Assembly (NCBI GenBank): GCA_903918195.1
Contig: CAIXDS010000147.1
Coordinates: 1-64,000 of the forward strand
DNA from: an uncultured Acetobacteraceae bacterium
GTDB lineage: Bacteria; Pseudomonadota; Alphaproteobacteria; Acetobacterales; Acetobacteraceae
Direction: 5' to 3'
Length of the DNA: 64,000 nucleotides
The notes below the pieces were generated by a model, which was not told the DNA's origin, did no database searches, and saw nothing but the letters and a program-made list of their open reading frames with translations. This document shows positions 7,461-17,821 of the stretch, in pieces. The first letter of the stretch is position 1, and the number at the start of each line of letters is the position of its first letter. A program made the position numbers and the translations under genes.

Positions 7461-9455
7461 ATGTTCCTGCTCAGCCATCTCCGCCTGCGCACCAAGCTCG
7501 GCCTGCTGCTGTGCCTGTGCGCCTTCGGCCTCGCCGCCGCCGCCGGGCTGGGAGCGGTGATGCTGCACCAGCGCATGATCGACGACCGGGTGGAAAAGCT
7601 GCAGGCGGCGGTGGACACGACCAGTTCGATCGCCCGCTCGCTGGAGGCGCAGGTCGCCGCCGGCCGGATCACCCGCGAGCAAGGGATGGCGCAGTTGCGC
7701 GACCTCGTGCACGCTATGCGCTTCGACAATGGCAACGGCTATTTGTCCGTCTACACCGACACCGGCCTGACGACCATGCACGGGGCAAATCCGGGCCTGG
7801 AGGGCAAGCCTGTCCCGCTCGACGCGGCCACCGGCCGATCGGTCTTTACGCTCACAACCGAAGCGCTGGTCGGCCATGACAACGGCGTGATCACCTACAG
7901 TTTCCCCAGGCCCGGCCAGAAGGAGCCGCTGCGCAAAGTCGCGGCCGTCACCCGCTTTGCGCCCTGGCAGCTGGTGTTCCTGGTGGGCGCCTATACCGAC
8001 GATCTCGACGCCGTTTTTCATGCCTCCCTGTGGCGCCTCGGCGGCATCGGCGGCGGCATCCTGGCACTCATGCTGCTGGCGGCCTGGGCGGTCGAGCGCG
8101 ACATCGTCGTCTCGGTCGGTCGGCTGCGGGCAACCATGCAGCGCCTCGCCGGCGGCGATCTTTCCGGCGACATCCCCGGAACCGAACGGCGCGACGAGGT
8201 GGGCAGCATGGCCGCCGCCCTGCTTGTGTTCCAGCAACGCCTGATCGAGGCCGGCCGCCTCGCCGCCGAACAGGACACCCTTCGCCGGCAGGCCTCGGCC
8301 GAGAAGCAGCAGGCGCTGCGCGCCATGGCCGACACGATCGAGACCGAAAGCGGTCGCGCGCTGGGCGACGTGATGCAGCGCACCAGCGCCATGACCGGCA
8401 CCGCCGAGACCATGCGCGCCTCGGCCGGGCGCACCGGGGCCGCGGCACACGGTGCCGCCGAAGCCGCCGCGTCGGCGATGGCCAACGCAGGGGCGGTCGC
8501 CAGCGCGGCCGAGCAACTGTCCGCCTCCATCCAGGAAATCGGCCACCAGGTGGCGCAATCCACCGCGATCGTGCGGCGGGCGGTGACCGCCGGGGAGGAA
8601 ACCCGCGCCAGCATCGAGGCGCTGAACGCGCAGGTCGGGCGCATCGGGTCGGTCGCCGACATGATCGCCGAGATCGCCGCCCGCACCAACCTGCTGGCGC
8701 TGAACGCCACCATCGAGGCGGCCCGCGCCGGCGAGGCCGGGCGCGGCTTCGCCGTGGTGGCCAGCGAGGTGAAGCAGCTCGCCGCCCAAACCGCCCGCTC
8801 CACCGAGGAAATCGGCCGCCACATCGCCGAGGTGCGCGGGGCCACCGGGGCATCGGTGCAGGCGGTGCAACGCATCGAGCAGACCATCACGGAAATCGAC
8901 GCCATCGCCGGCTCGATCGCCGCCGCGGTGGAGCAGCAGGGGGCAGCCACCGCCGAAATCGCCCGCAGCGTCGGCACCACCGCCGGCGCCGCGGCCGCCA
9001 TGACCAGCCGCACCGGCGAAGTGTCCGCCGAGGCCGAGCAGACCGGGCACGCCGCCGATACGGTGCACGCCAACGCCGAGGGACTGGCCGCGGCGGTGAG
9101 CGAGCTGCGCCAGACGGTGGTGCGCGTGGTCCGCACCTCAACCACCGAGGTTGATCGCCGCCAGGCCGTGCGCCACCCGAGCAATCTGCCCTGCCGCATC
9201 GCAGCGGTGGGCGCGGCACCGGTTGCCGCCCGGCTGGTGAACCTTTCCACCGGCGGCGCCCGGGTGGAAGGCGGGCCGGCACTGGCGGCCGGGGCGCGCG
9301 GAACGCTGACGGTCGAGGGGCTCGGCTTCGCGCTGCCGTTTACCGTGCGCTTGGCGGAGGGGGGCGGGCTTAGCCTGGCGTTTGTTTTGGAGCCTGGCCA
9401 GGGGGACAGCGTGGCGGCTTTTGCGGAGAGGATAACGGCGCGTCGTGCGGCTTGA
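7461..9455 (+). CDS. Methyl-accepting chemotaxis protein with Cache sensor and C-terminal PilZ domain
   Basis: 664 residues from ATG 7461, preceded by GGAGGT. Order: TM1 (about 8-32), periplasmic single Cache-like domain (about 35-190), TM2 (about 195-215), HAMP (about 215-270), and a coiled-coil signalling domain. The conserved tip [20 protein letters not shown] is near residues 402-421. At the C-terminus (about 565-660) is a PilZ domain with RQAVR (RxxxR) and NLSTGG (N/DxSxxG), the c-di-GMP-binding motifs. It would pass ligand signals to CheA while sensing c-di-GMP. No che genes are nearby, so it is an orphan receptor. The ligand is unknown, though sCache domains often bind small organic acids. 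Confidence 0.9.
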   Translation: MFLLSHLRLRTKLGLLLCLCAFGLAAAAGLGAVMLHQRMIDDRVEKLQAAVDTTSSIARSLEAQVAAGRITREQGMAQLRDLVHAMRFDNGNGYLSVYTDTGLTTMHGANPGLEGKPVPLDAATGRSVFTLTTEALVGHDNGVITYSFPRPGQKEPLRKVAAVTRFAPWQLVFLVGAYTDDLDAVFHASLWRLGGIGGGILALMLLAAWAVERDIVVSVGRLRATMQRLAGGDLSGDIPGTERRDEVGSMAAALLVFQQRLIEAGRLAAEQDTLRRQASAEKQQALRAMADTIETESGRALGDVMQRTSAMTGTAETMRASAGRTGAAAHGAAEAAASAMANAGAVASAAEQLSASIQEIGHQVAQSTAIVRRAVTAGEETRASIEALNAQVGRIGSVADMIAEIAARTNLLALNATIEAARAGEAGRGFAVVASEVKQLAAQTARSTEEIGRHIAEVRGATGASVQAVQRIEQTITEIDAIAGSIAAAVEQQGAATAEIARSVGTTAGAAAAMTSRTGEVSAEAEQTGHAADTVHANAEGLAAAVSELRQTVVRVVRTSTTEVDRRQAVRHPSNLPCRIAAVGAAPVAARLVNLSTGGARVEGGPALAAGARGTLTVEGLGFALPFTVRLAEGGGLSLAFVLEPGQGDSVAAFAERITARRAA

Positions 9456-9533
9456 CCGGGGCGCTGCCCCGGACCCTGGCAGGGCTTTGCCCTGCACCCA
9501 CCAGGGGCCTTAGGCCCCTGGACCCCATTTTTT
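9456..9533. repeat. GC-rich paired-hairpin repeat, copy 2, likely bidirectional terminator
   Basis: Three palindromes in series: CCGGGGC..GCCCCGG, GCAGGGC..GCCCTGC and CCAGGGGCC-TTA-GGCCCCTGG. The last is followed by ACCCCATTTTTT (to 9533), so on the plus strand it resembles an intrinsic terminator. It sits exactly between the convergent chemoreceptor and ABC-transporter genes. Confidence 0.75.
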
Positions 9534-11200
9534 CAGGCGGCGGCGCGGCCTGCCCGCAGATCCAGCCGCCTTCCGCCGAAACCGTGGGCTGCGGAGGAAT
9601 GGCTGGCCAGGATCACGGTGCGGCCAACCGTCAGGCGCTTCAGGCTGTCCAGCACCTCGGCCTCGGTGGTCGGGTCGAGATGCGCGGTGGGCTCGTCGAG
9701 CAGCAGCAGCGGGGCGTTTTTCAGGAAGGCGCGGGCAATCGCGATGCGCTGCGCCTGACCGCCAGACAGGCCATAGCCGCCCTCCCCTACCTGGGTGTCG
9801 AGCCCGAGCGGCAGGGCAGCGGCGAACCCATCGACCCGGGCGAGGCGGGCGGCTTCCAGCACCTCAGGGTTGGAGGCTTCGGGGCGGGCGAAGCGGATGT
9901 TGTCGCGGATGCTGCCGGCGAACAGGATCGGGCGCTGGCCGATCCAGGCGGTCATGCGCGACAGCGCCTGCGGCACCAGCGAGGCAATGTCGGCACCGTT
10001 GAAGGTGACGCGGCCGGATTCCGGGCGGACAAAACCGAGCAGAATCTCCAGCACGGTCGATTTCCCGGCGCCGGACGGGCCGACAAGGATGAGAATCTCG
10101 CCGGCGGGAACGCGGAAGCTCAACCCGTCCAGCGCCGGGCCGCGAGCCGGGTCCCAGGTGAGGCCCACGTTTTCGAAGGCGACCGTGACCCCGCGCGCCT
10201 CCACGGTGCGGACGGGAAGCGCCGGCACCGGCGGCGGCAGCGGCGGCAAGGCGGCCAGGGCGTCGGCGGCAGCGCTGGCGTGGAAGCGCTCCTGATAGGC
10301 GGCGGCGAAGGCACGCAGTGGGGCGAAATACTCCGGCACCAGCAGCAGCACGAACAGCGCCGTGCCGGGGCTGGCCAGGGTGCCGGACAGGGACTGCCCG
10401 CCATAACGCAGCGCGATCACCACCAGGGCCAGCGCCATCGCCAGGTCGAGCGCGACCGAGGACAGGAAGGCCACCCGCAGCACCCGCATGGTGCGGCGGC
10501 GCAGCTCATCGGCGGCCCGGCCGAGCGCCAGCGCCTCGTCGCCGGCCCGGCCGTGCATGACGATGGTGGCGATGCCGCGCACGCGGTCGAGGAAACGCGC
10601 CTGCAGATGGGCGAGGGCGGCGAACTGGCGCTTCGAGGCGACCGACGCGCCGATGCCCGACAGCGCCATGGCGACCGGCACCATCAGGCCGCAGCCGCCC
10701 AGCACCAAAGCGGCGATCGGGTCGGCGAAGGCGGTCGCCACCAGCACCAGCAGGGGCGCCGCACTGGCCAGGACGACGGCCGGCATCCAGCGGACGAACA
10801 GACCGTCCACCGCCTCGATGCGGTCCACCACCACGGCGGCGAGATCCGCCGAGTGGCGGCCGCGCAGCAGCGACGGCCCGGCGGCGAGCAGGCGGGTCAG
10901 CGCGTCGGTGCGCAGCCGGCGGCGCGCGGTGGCGCCGGCCTCGAACGCGGCGCGCTCGGCCAGCACGGACAGGGCGGCGCGCAGCAGCGCCAGCACGGCG
11001 AAGCCGGCGAGCAGCAGCAGCGGGTGGGTGTTCGGGGTGGGCACCAGCGCCGCCTGCAGGGCGAAGCCGGCGCACCAGGCCTGGCCGATGGCGAGGGCAC
11101 AGCCGGCCAGGCCGAACACAACCACACGCTGGACGTCGCGCTTCCCCGCCCTGGATTGCTGGCGCATCCAGGCACGGGATGCAGTCTTGGTCTGGGTCAT
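9533..11200 (-). CDS. cydD: CydD-type ABC transporter, fused permease-ATPase
   Basis: 555 residues from ATG 11200 (MTQTKTAS). An ABC type-1 transmembrane domain (about 1-320, six segments) is fused to an ATPase. Walker A GPSGAGKST is at about 374, signature LSGGQAQRIAIA at about 478, Walker B LLLLDEPTAHLD at about 498, and the H-loop is ASHS. It resembles CydD, half of the CydDC exporter of glutathione/cysteine required for cytochrome bd assembly. No cydC or cydAB is adjacent, which is unusual; it may pair with a distant CydC, work as a homodimer, or export something else. Confidence 0.8.
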   Translation of the reverse strand: MTQTKTASRAWMRQQSRAGKRDVQRVVVFGLAGCALAIGQAWCAGFALQAALVPTPNTHPLLLLAGFAVLALLRAALSVLAERAAFEAGATARRRLRTDALTRLLAAGPSLLRGRHSADLAAVVVDRIEAVDGLFVRWMPAVVLASAAPLLVLVATAFADPIAALVLGGCGLMVPVAMALSGIGASVASKRQFAALAHLQARFLDRVRGIATIVMHGRAGDEALALGRAADELRRRTMRVLRVAFLSSVALDLAMALALVVIALRYGGQSLSGTLASPGTALFVLLLVPEYFAPLRAFAAAYQERFHASAAADALAALPPLPPPVPALPVRTVEARGVTVAFENVGLTWDPARGPALDGLSFRVPAGEILILVGPSGAGKSTVLEILLGFVRPESGRVTFNGADIASLVPQALSRMTAWIGQRPILFAGSIRDNIRFARPEASNPEVLEAARLARVDGFAAALPLGLDTQVGEGGYGLSGGQAQRIAIARAFLKNAPLLLLDEPTAHLDPTTEAEVLDSLKRLTVGRTVILASHSSAAHGFGGRRLDLRAGRAAA

Positions 11201-11435
11201 GCGGCGGCATTTAGCAGAGCGCGGGGGAAGATTGACAGGCCCGGTGCGGGGCAAGCGGCTGCCGGACGGCACGGCGGCGGTGCGTGGGGCGGATGTTGCC
11301 GCTCCGTTCGCCTATTGATCGCGTTTTTTGTGGACAACACGTTGGGTATGAAATCGTCTTGTCCGGAACGGTAAGAACGCAACGACAACGGCGCGCCTGA
11401 ACGCACCGTTAACCAGACCGGGGCAGCATGGCGCC

Positions 11436-12014
11436 ATGATCCGCCGCCGCACCCTGGTTGCCCTGCCTTTTCTGGTCTGCCCCGGGTTGGCCGGCGCGCG
11501 GGCCGCGGAAATTGTTGCGGCGGACAGCATCACGCTGGCCGACGTCACGGTGCCGGCCGGGCGGGCGCGGGTGGTGGCGATATTTCCGCTCGGCGCGGCG
11601 ACGGCGTCGGCGCTGAGTTTCGCCGCCGACCTGCCGGAGGGGGAGCGCGACCTGCTGGCGGTGGCGGCCGGGGGGAAGGTGCTGGCGCTGGAGGTGCTGG
11701 CGTGGCGCGGCAAGAATGGATCGCGGTTGTTGACCCGCCTGTCCACGGTGCCGGACCGGCAGCGTCTGCGGCTGGAGCGGATGGCGAGCGCGCCGCATGG
11801 CCACGGCTACCGGCACGAGGAATGGACGGATTATCTGGCCTGGCAGGGCGAGGCGCCGATGGCGGATGCGCCGGTGCGGCCGGTGCTGGCGGGCACCTGG
11901 CAGGCCTCGCTGGCGGCGCAGCGGGCCGGCACGCGGGCGATGCTGGTGGGGGGCCTGCACGGGGTGGCGCCGGCGTTGCTGGCGGCATGTCCGCCGCCCT
12001 GTTTTTCCTCTTGA
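11436..12014 (+). CDS. Uncharacterised exported protein
   Basis: 192 residues. The N-terminus MIRRRTLVALPFLVCPGLAGARA looks like a Sec or Tat signal peptide. The mature part contains AAEIVAADSITLADVTVPAGRAR and a run of hydrophobic beta-like segments, then GHGYRHEEWTDYL. I recognise no domain. High third-position GC fits a real gene. It is followed 54 nt later by another small gene on the same strand. Confidence 0.6.
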   Translation: MIRRRTLVALPFLVCPGLAGARAAEIVAADSITLADVTVPAGRARVVAIFPLGAATASALSFAADLPEGERDLLAVAAGGKVLALEVLAWRGKNGSRLLTRLSTVPDRQRLRLERMASAPHGHGYRHEEWTDYLAWQGEAPMADAPVRPVLAGTWQASLAAQRAGTRAMLVGGLHGVAPALLAACPPPCFSS

Positions 12015-12068
12015 CACAACGCGATGCTGCCGCCCAGCGTCACGTTTTGCTTGGGGGCGGAGGGTGTC

Positions 12069-12425
12069 ATGACGCAGTATTCCCGTGTCCACTTGCAGGC
12101 CACCGTCGACAATCCGGAGGCGGCCGAGTTCTTTTTTGATCTCGTGCTGGATGGCGAGGGCCACATTGTCGGGCGGCACGCGGTGTTCGGGTTGCGCGGC
12201 GATTTCCACCGGCGGAATGAGTCGTTCGATCCGTGTGTGCTGCATCCGGATGGGCAGCTTGATTTCGGCATGGGGTATGAGAGCGACCCTGAGCGGCGCT
12301 ATGCCACCACGGATTTGCTGCGCCACCGGATCGGCTCGGGGGAGAAGATCAGTGTGGTGACAGGCGATGTGACGGCGACGTACCGGGTGGCAAGGGTGAT
12401 TCCGCTGCCGGCGCACCGGGGGTAA
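12069..12425 (+). CDS. Hypothetical protein
   Basis: 118 residues from ATG 12069 (MTQYSRVHLQATVD). GGAG lies about ten bases ahead, which favours this start over the in-frame ATG at 12024. It is acidic and beta-rich, with FFFDLVLDGEGHIVGRHAVFG and FGMGYESDPERRY. No signal peptide, membrane segment or recognisable domain. It probably shares a transcript with the upstream exported protein. Confidence 0.6.
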   Translation: MTQYSRVHLQATVDNPEAAEFFFDLVLDGEGHIVGRHAVFGLRGDFHRRNESFDPCVLHPDGQLDFGMGYESDPERRYATTDLLRHRIGSGEKISVVTGDVTATYRVARVIPLPAHRG

Positions 12426-12437
12426 CGGACAAGTGAA

Positions 12438-12512
12438 TTGGGTTCCAAGGGCCTATGGCCCTTGGTGGGGCCAGGGCAAAGCCCTGGTGGGGCGCGGGGC
12501 AACGCCCCGCTA
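12438..12512. repeat. GC-rich paired-hairpin repeat, copy 3
   Basis: Reads in the opposite orientation to copy 1: GGGTTCCAAGGGCC-TAT-GGCCCTTGG, then CCAGGGC-AAA-GCCCTGG, then GCGGGGC-AA-GCCCCGC. It begins 13 nt after the stop of the preceding gene. From its right end to about 12750 (240 bp) I see no gene, and composition becomes AT-rich. Confidence 0.75.
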
Positions 12513-12750
12513 GGATTTGGCGGACGTTTTACTCAAGCCTATGGGGTTTTATTCTGTGCATTGCCGGATGTTTTCAGAAGATGCGGGTTTTGGGAGGGAC
12601 GGTATTGGTATGCGGCGAGTCAGCGATGACGATAAGCGTCCAATACGATCGACCTTTGTTGGTAATTTGGCCGTTATTATTTCAATGTTTGACAGCCGAA
12701 ATTTTGCGTTTCAGAAAGTATTCAGCGAACTATCCTACAACAAAAAACAG

Positions 12751-13221
12751 ATGATGTCCGCGCGACATATTTTGGCTCCATTCTTGTGCGTGGCGGTTTT
12801 CTGCTGTGCCGACGAGCCTTCCACCATAAAGAGTGGACAACCAGTAACCATCACATTTTACGATTCGGACGGTTTCGACAGTCAGCTTTCTTCGGCAATG
12901 AGAAGCGGCAATGGAAATATCTCGGTGAATTTTGTGGGAAGCGTGTCTCCCAATGCACTACCCAGTCGGCTTGGTAGCTGGCTGGCAGAGGTGCAAGAGA
13001 GTGACGGGAAGGTTGTTGTCGAGAAAACGGGTGATAACGGAGGGACACGGACGCGGTCTATTGACATGCTTGGGGTTATTCCCGGACTTCTCCAGGCCGC
13101 ATACAGCTACATTCACAACCGCAATCTCTATGGACCGGCTTCCAGCTATGATGCAAGCTTGCTCGTCGTCTCCGAGTCTGCTCAACTCCAAGAAATCACG
13201 TTTCGGCACAGAGAACCATGA
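12751..13221 (+). CDS. Putative lipoprotein or exported protein of unknown function, AT-rich
   Basis: About 156 residues from ATG 12751 (MMSARHILAPFLCVAVFCCADEP). The hydrophobic head ends in Cys-Cys, compatible with a lipoprotein signal. The rest has no domain I recognise; it includes SGQPVTITFYDSDGFDSQL and SYIHNRNLYGPASSYDAS. The frame stays open upstream to 12517, but that part is less protein-like. Base composition is clearly lower in GC than the flanks, suggesting acquired DNA. Confidence 0.5.
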   Translation: MMSARHILAPFLCVAVFCCADEPSTIKSGQPVTITFYDSDGFDSQLSSAMRSGNGNISVNFVGSVSPNALPSRLGSWLAEVQESDGKVVVEKTGDNGGTRTRSIDMLGVIPGLLQAAYSYIHNRNLYGPASSYDASLLVVSESAQLQEITFRHREP

Positions 13222-13369
13222 AAAAGCAAACATGTTCTGTCCACAGAACGTGTCTTATGGAAATTCAACCGGACTCATTGGTTCGTGATTAGAACAGAAA
13301 GTCTGTAATTTCTCCCAAATCTGGGAATTATATATAAACACCGCGCAATGTGCGCTTTCTATGTTATCG

Positions 13370-13503
13370 TCAATCTTGAATTTCATTTGCTCTACCCCCC
13401 ACGGTACTCAGCCTCGAAATCGTGCCGTGCGAAACATTGTATCTCGGCGCGATCTCCCGCATAGGCTCCCCGTGTCGCGGCGGCGTAGCGTCTCCATGAT
13501 CCG
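13370..13503 (-). pseudogene. Remnant of a resolvase/invertase-type helix-turn-helix
   Basis: On the minus strand one frame reads METLRRRDTG. After a one-base frame change, a second reads GEPMREIAPRYNVSHGTISRL and ends at TGA (13370-13372). The combination RRRDxGEPMREIA.YNVSHxTISRL is the C-terminal HTH of serine recombinases and related transposition proteins. The catalytic domain is missing and the frame is broken, so this is a decayed fragment at the edge of an AT-rich patch. Confidence 0.6.
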
Positions 13504-13526
13504 GCACGGCGCCACCATCGCCCGAA

Positions 13527-14237
13527 TCACCCGCCCTGGCACGCCAGATCGGCCGGGAACAGCCAGTCCCGGAACGTCCGGCTTACCGCCGGCATGACGC
13601 CATACCCCGCCAGCACCACGGCGACGCCCGTCCGCAAGGCGACGGCCGTCGCCGGTTCCCAGCCGGCGGTGACCGGCGCGAGCGCCCACCGCATCACGAA
13701 ATAGACCGGATAGAGGGCGACAAAGTTTAACGCGATTGTCTTGTATTTCGGTGGCGTGCGGTAGTCCGTTTGTTCGGGCGGCGTCACCCAGACTTCCATG
13801 CCAGAACGGGTCTGGTACTGCGGCGGGCCTTCGCTCAACGGCGCCGAGCGGGCGAGCCAATCCTGCCGCTTCGGGGATTCCAGCCACTGCCGGTAGTCGC
13901 TGAAATGGTCGAACCTGATGATCGTGGTGTACGCATGGCTGGTCGGTTCGGGCGGACGCACGAAATCGGCGGTGGGGTTGCCGGGAATCTTGGTGTCTTT
14001 GGGAAACAGGTCATGGGTCAACGCCTCGAACCGCGCTTCGCAGCCCGGCCTGATGTAGCGCGTCACCACAAAGGCGATCGGCGCATCGGGGCTGCCTGGG
14101 GAAACGGTCGATGGCACGGCACTGTCGGCCGGTTCGGCATGCAGCTGTCCCGCTGCCGCGATGGCGATCAGCCCGGCGACCGGCAGGGCAAGCCATCGCG
14201 CCCGCTCAGACGTTCGAGAGGAAGAAACAGCCTGCAT
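13527..14237 (-). CDS. Antibiotic biosynthesis monooxygenase (ABM) superfamily protein with membrane tail
   Basis: 236 residues from ATG 14237 (MQAVSSSRTSER). An N-terminal signal or anchor segment (about 20-38) comes first. An ABM-like ferredoxin-fold domain follows (about 55-160: PIAFVVTRYIRPGCEARFEALTHDLF, then WLESPKRQDWLARSAPL). After DYRTPPKYKTIALNFVALYPVYFV come hydrophobic segments. This arrangement matches the COG3224 group of ABM-like proteins with a C-terminal membrane pair. The biochemical role is unknown. Confidence 0.7.
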   Translation of the reverse strand: MQAVSSSRTSERARWLALPVAGLIAIAAAGQLHAEPADSAVPSTVSPGSPDAPIAFVVTRYIRPGCEARFEALTHDLFPKDTKIPGNPTADFVRPPEPTSHAYTTIIRFDHFSDYRQWLESPKRQDWLARSAPLSEGPPQYQTRSGMEVWVTPPEQTDYRTPPKYKTIALNFVALYPVYFVMRWALAPVTAGWEPATAVALRTGVAVVLAGYGVMPAVSRTFRDWLFPADLACQGG

Positions 14238-14330
14238 GTGTGTCGATTCCGACCATTGCCCACAGGCGGCCGACCTTAGTGTCGGCCCGGCGCGGTCGCA
14301 ATGGTTCGGGGCTGGACCCACATGGTAATT

Positions 14331-14455
14331 GGGTGAAGGAAGGCCAGGGGCTCTGCCCCTGGACCCCGCTAAGGGCGGAGCCCTTAGAACCCATTCGTTA
14401 ACGGGTCTTCAATAATGAGCGGGGTCCAGGGCAGAGCCCTGGCCTTCCTTCACCC
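14331..14455. repeat. GC-rich paired-hairpin repeat, copy 4 (two units head to head)
   Basis: A large inverted repeat: GGGTGAAGGAAGGCCAGGG (14331-14349) matches CCCTGGCCTTCCTTCACCC (14437-14455). Inside, 14342-14398 is identical over about 57 bases to 35393-35449. Palindromes include CCAGGGGC-TCT-GCCCCTGG and AAGGGC-GGA-GCCCTT. It sits between two minus-strand genes. Confidence 0.8.
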
Positions 14456-14465
14456 GAGGCCGGCG

Positions 14466-15617
14466 TTACGCCCCCTCGCGCAGTGCCCGCCGCGCCACGC
14501 CGGCCAAAGCGGTGGCGGCGGCGGGGAGAATGGCATCGTTGAAATCGTAGTCGGGGTTGTGCAACTCGGCCCCGGAAGCCGTGGCGCCGTTGCCGATCCA
14601 CAGGAACGCCCCCGGACGCTCGCGGAGAAAATTGCCGAAATCCTCGCTGGTCATCGCCGGCGGCAGGTCGCGCCGCAGTGCCAGACCGGAGTCCAGTACC
14701 GACGCGGCGACCAGCTCGGCCTCGGCGGGGTGGTTCACCGTCGCATCAACGCCCCCTAGCACCTCCAGCTCCGCCCGGATGCCGAAAGTTGCCGCGATGC
14801 CGTCCACCACCCGGGCGATCGCCGCATCCACTTGCGCCCGCACCGCCGGCGTGAAGGCGCGCAACGTGCCGCCCAGGCGAACCTCGGACGGGATCTGGTT
14901 GACCGCGTTACCGCCCTCGACCGTGCAGATCGACACCACCGCCGGCTCCAGCGGGTCGATCGTGCGTGACACCACCGATTGCAGCGCCACCAGCAGATGG
15001 CCGGCCGCCAGCATCGGGTCGCGGGTCAGATGCGGCATGCCGGCATGGCCGGCCTGGCCGTGCAGGGTGATGCGCAGCGGCGCGCCGCCCGCCATCACCG
15101 GGCCGGCATGCACCGCCACCGTGCCGGCTTCCAGGCCCGGCCAGTTGTGATAGGCAAAGATGCGCTCCATCGGGAAACGCTGCAGCAGCCCGTCGGCCAG
15201 CATGGCGCGGGCACCACCATGGCCTTCCTCGGCCGGCTGGAACACCAGTTGCACCGTGCCGGTCCAGTCGGGGTCGCGCTGCAGCAGCGCCGCCGCCCCC
15301 AGCAGGCTGGCGGTGTGGCCGTCATGGCCGCAGGCATGCATCACCCCGGAATGGCGCGAAGCATAGGCCAGCCCGGTGGTCTCGGTGATCGGCAGCGCGT
15401 CCATGTCGGCGCGCAGCCCGACACTTCGGTTCGACCGGCCGCGCGACAAGGTGGCCACCACGCCATGGCCGCCCACCCCGCCCACCCAGGGGATACCGAG
15501 TTCGGACAGGCGGGCGCAGACGAACGCGGCGGTTGCCGCCTCCTGCAGAGACAGCTCGGGGTGGGCGTGCAGGTGCCGGCGCCATCCGGCAAGCGTTTCG
15601 GCAAGGGTATCGTCCAT
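14466..15617 (-). CDS. M20 family amidohydrolase (hippurate/N-acyl-amino-acid hydrolase type)
   Basis: 383 residues from ATG 15617 (MDDTLAETLAGWRRHLHAHPEL). Metal-binding and catalytic motifs of M20D amidohydrolases are present: GLRADMDALPI, HACGHDGHTAS, VFQPAEEGHGGA (catalytic Glu pair), and a C-terminal HNPDYDFND. These cytosolic enzymes release amino acids from N-acyl or aromatic acyl conjugates; the actual substrate is unknown. An alternative start 14 codons upstream (15659) is less like the family. Confidence 0.9.
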   Translation of the reverse strand: MDDTLAETLAGWRRHLHAHPELSLQEAATAAFVCARLSELGIPWVGGVGGHGVVATLSRGRSNRSVGLRADMDALPITETTGLAYASRHSGVMHACGHDGHTASLLGAAALLQRDPDWTGTVQLVFQPAEEGHGGARAMLADGLLQRFPMERIFAYHNWPGLEAGTVAVHAGPVMAGGAPLRITLHGQAGHAGMPHLTRDPMLAAGHLLVALQSVVSRTIDPLEPAVVSICTVEGGNAVNQIPSEVRLGGTLRAFTPAVRAQVDAAIARVVDGIAATFGIRAELEVLGGVDATVNHPAEAELVAASVLDSGLALRRDLPPAMTSEDFGNFLRERPGAFLWIGNGATASGAELHNPDYDFNDAILPAAATALAGVARRALREGA

Positions 15618-15810
15618 TCCGGTCAGCTTCCCATCGGTCGCGGCAAAAAACCAGAGCAACCCGCTCGGTCATGCGGCGGCCCGGACTGGCGACGGGCGGC
15701 GCTGTCGCACAAGGGTCATGGCACCGCGCTGAGATGCCATATTCTTCGCCGTAATCTTGCCATGCGTAACTGGAGAATGGCCCCCGAACCGCACGCGCAG
15801 GAGCCCCATC

Positions 15811-16151
15811 GTGCACGTCCCCGCCTATCGCTTCGACCCAGCCCTGGCCGGCCCATCGGTAACCGATGCCCGCGCCCTGGCTTATGGTCGGGCGGCAGCC
15901 AGGGACATGACGGCGCACGGACCGGGTGGCGGCGGCGATGACCAGACGACCCCGATGCACCTGCCGGTCGCGCCCGCGGGACCGATCACAGCTTCGGGAA
16001 GCTCGACAACGTGTCCGGACGGCCTCGCTCTGCGGGGCTACTTGCAAATCTCGGGCGGCAACGCCCGTCCCTTGGAACGCGGCTGGAGTGCCGGGATGCT
16101 ACGGGCGACCGATTTTGTCGCCGGGCTGCCCGCCTCGCCGCTGGAGGTCAT

Positions 16152-16155
<4 letters not shown>
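15811..16155 (+). CDS. Small hypothetical protein coupled to otsA
   Basis: 114 residues from GTG 15811 (VHVPAYRFDPALAGPS), with AGGAG placed seven bases upstream. It ends LEVI in ATATGA, so its stop overlaps the otsA start by four bases and implies translational coupling. The sequence is Gly/Ala/Pro-rich in the middle and matches no family I know. It is not the trehalose phosphatase otsB. The coupling and ribosome site are the main support. Confidence 0.45.
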
Positions 16156-17674
<1,519 letters not shown>

Positions 17675-17678
<4 letters not shown>

Positions 17679-17785
17679 TGTTGCGACTCCGACGGATAGT
17701 GCCGTCGGGCCGCAACACTAGCTCTTGGTTTTGTGTTCCGATTCACGCGACGGGGCGGACGCATCTGTCGCGATCGGAACACTAG
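17675..17785. mobile_element. 111-bp MITE-like element, copy 2
   Basis: Nearly identical to 5182-5293: CTAG boundaries, TGTTGCGA and TGTTCCGA inverted ends, and the linker CTCTTGGTTTTG. The main difference is in the right arm of hairpin 1 (CCGTCGGGCCGCAAC versus CCGTCGGAGTGGCAAC), which shortens the element by one base and weakens that hairpin. Its left CTAG carries the otsA stop codon. Confidence 0.75.
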
Positions 17786-17821
17786 GGTCGCCCCCCGACG
17801 GATGCGTCCGCGCCGGCGGGA

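Noticed and set aside
6723-9068. 781-codon minus-strand frame opposite the chemoreceptor
   Set aside because: Antisense to the MCP gene; only its last 57 codons lie in a gap, and these match nothing known.
14206-14394. 62-codon minus-strand gene starting MGSKGSALSGVQGQSPWP
   Set aside because: It is the intergenic repeat read as protein, identical to the repeat-encoded start of the AsmA-like gene, and has no independent support.
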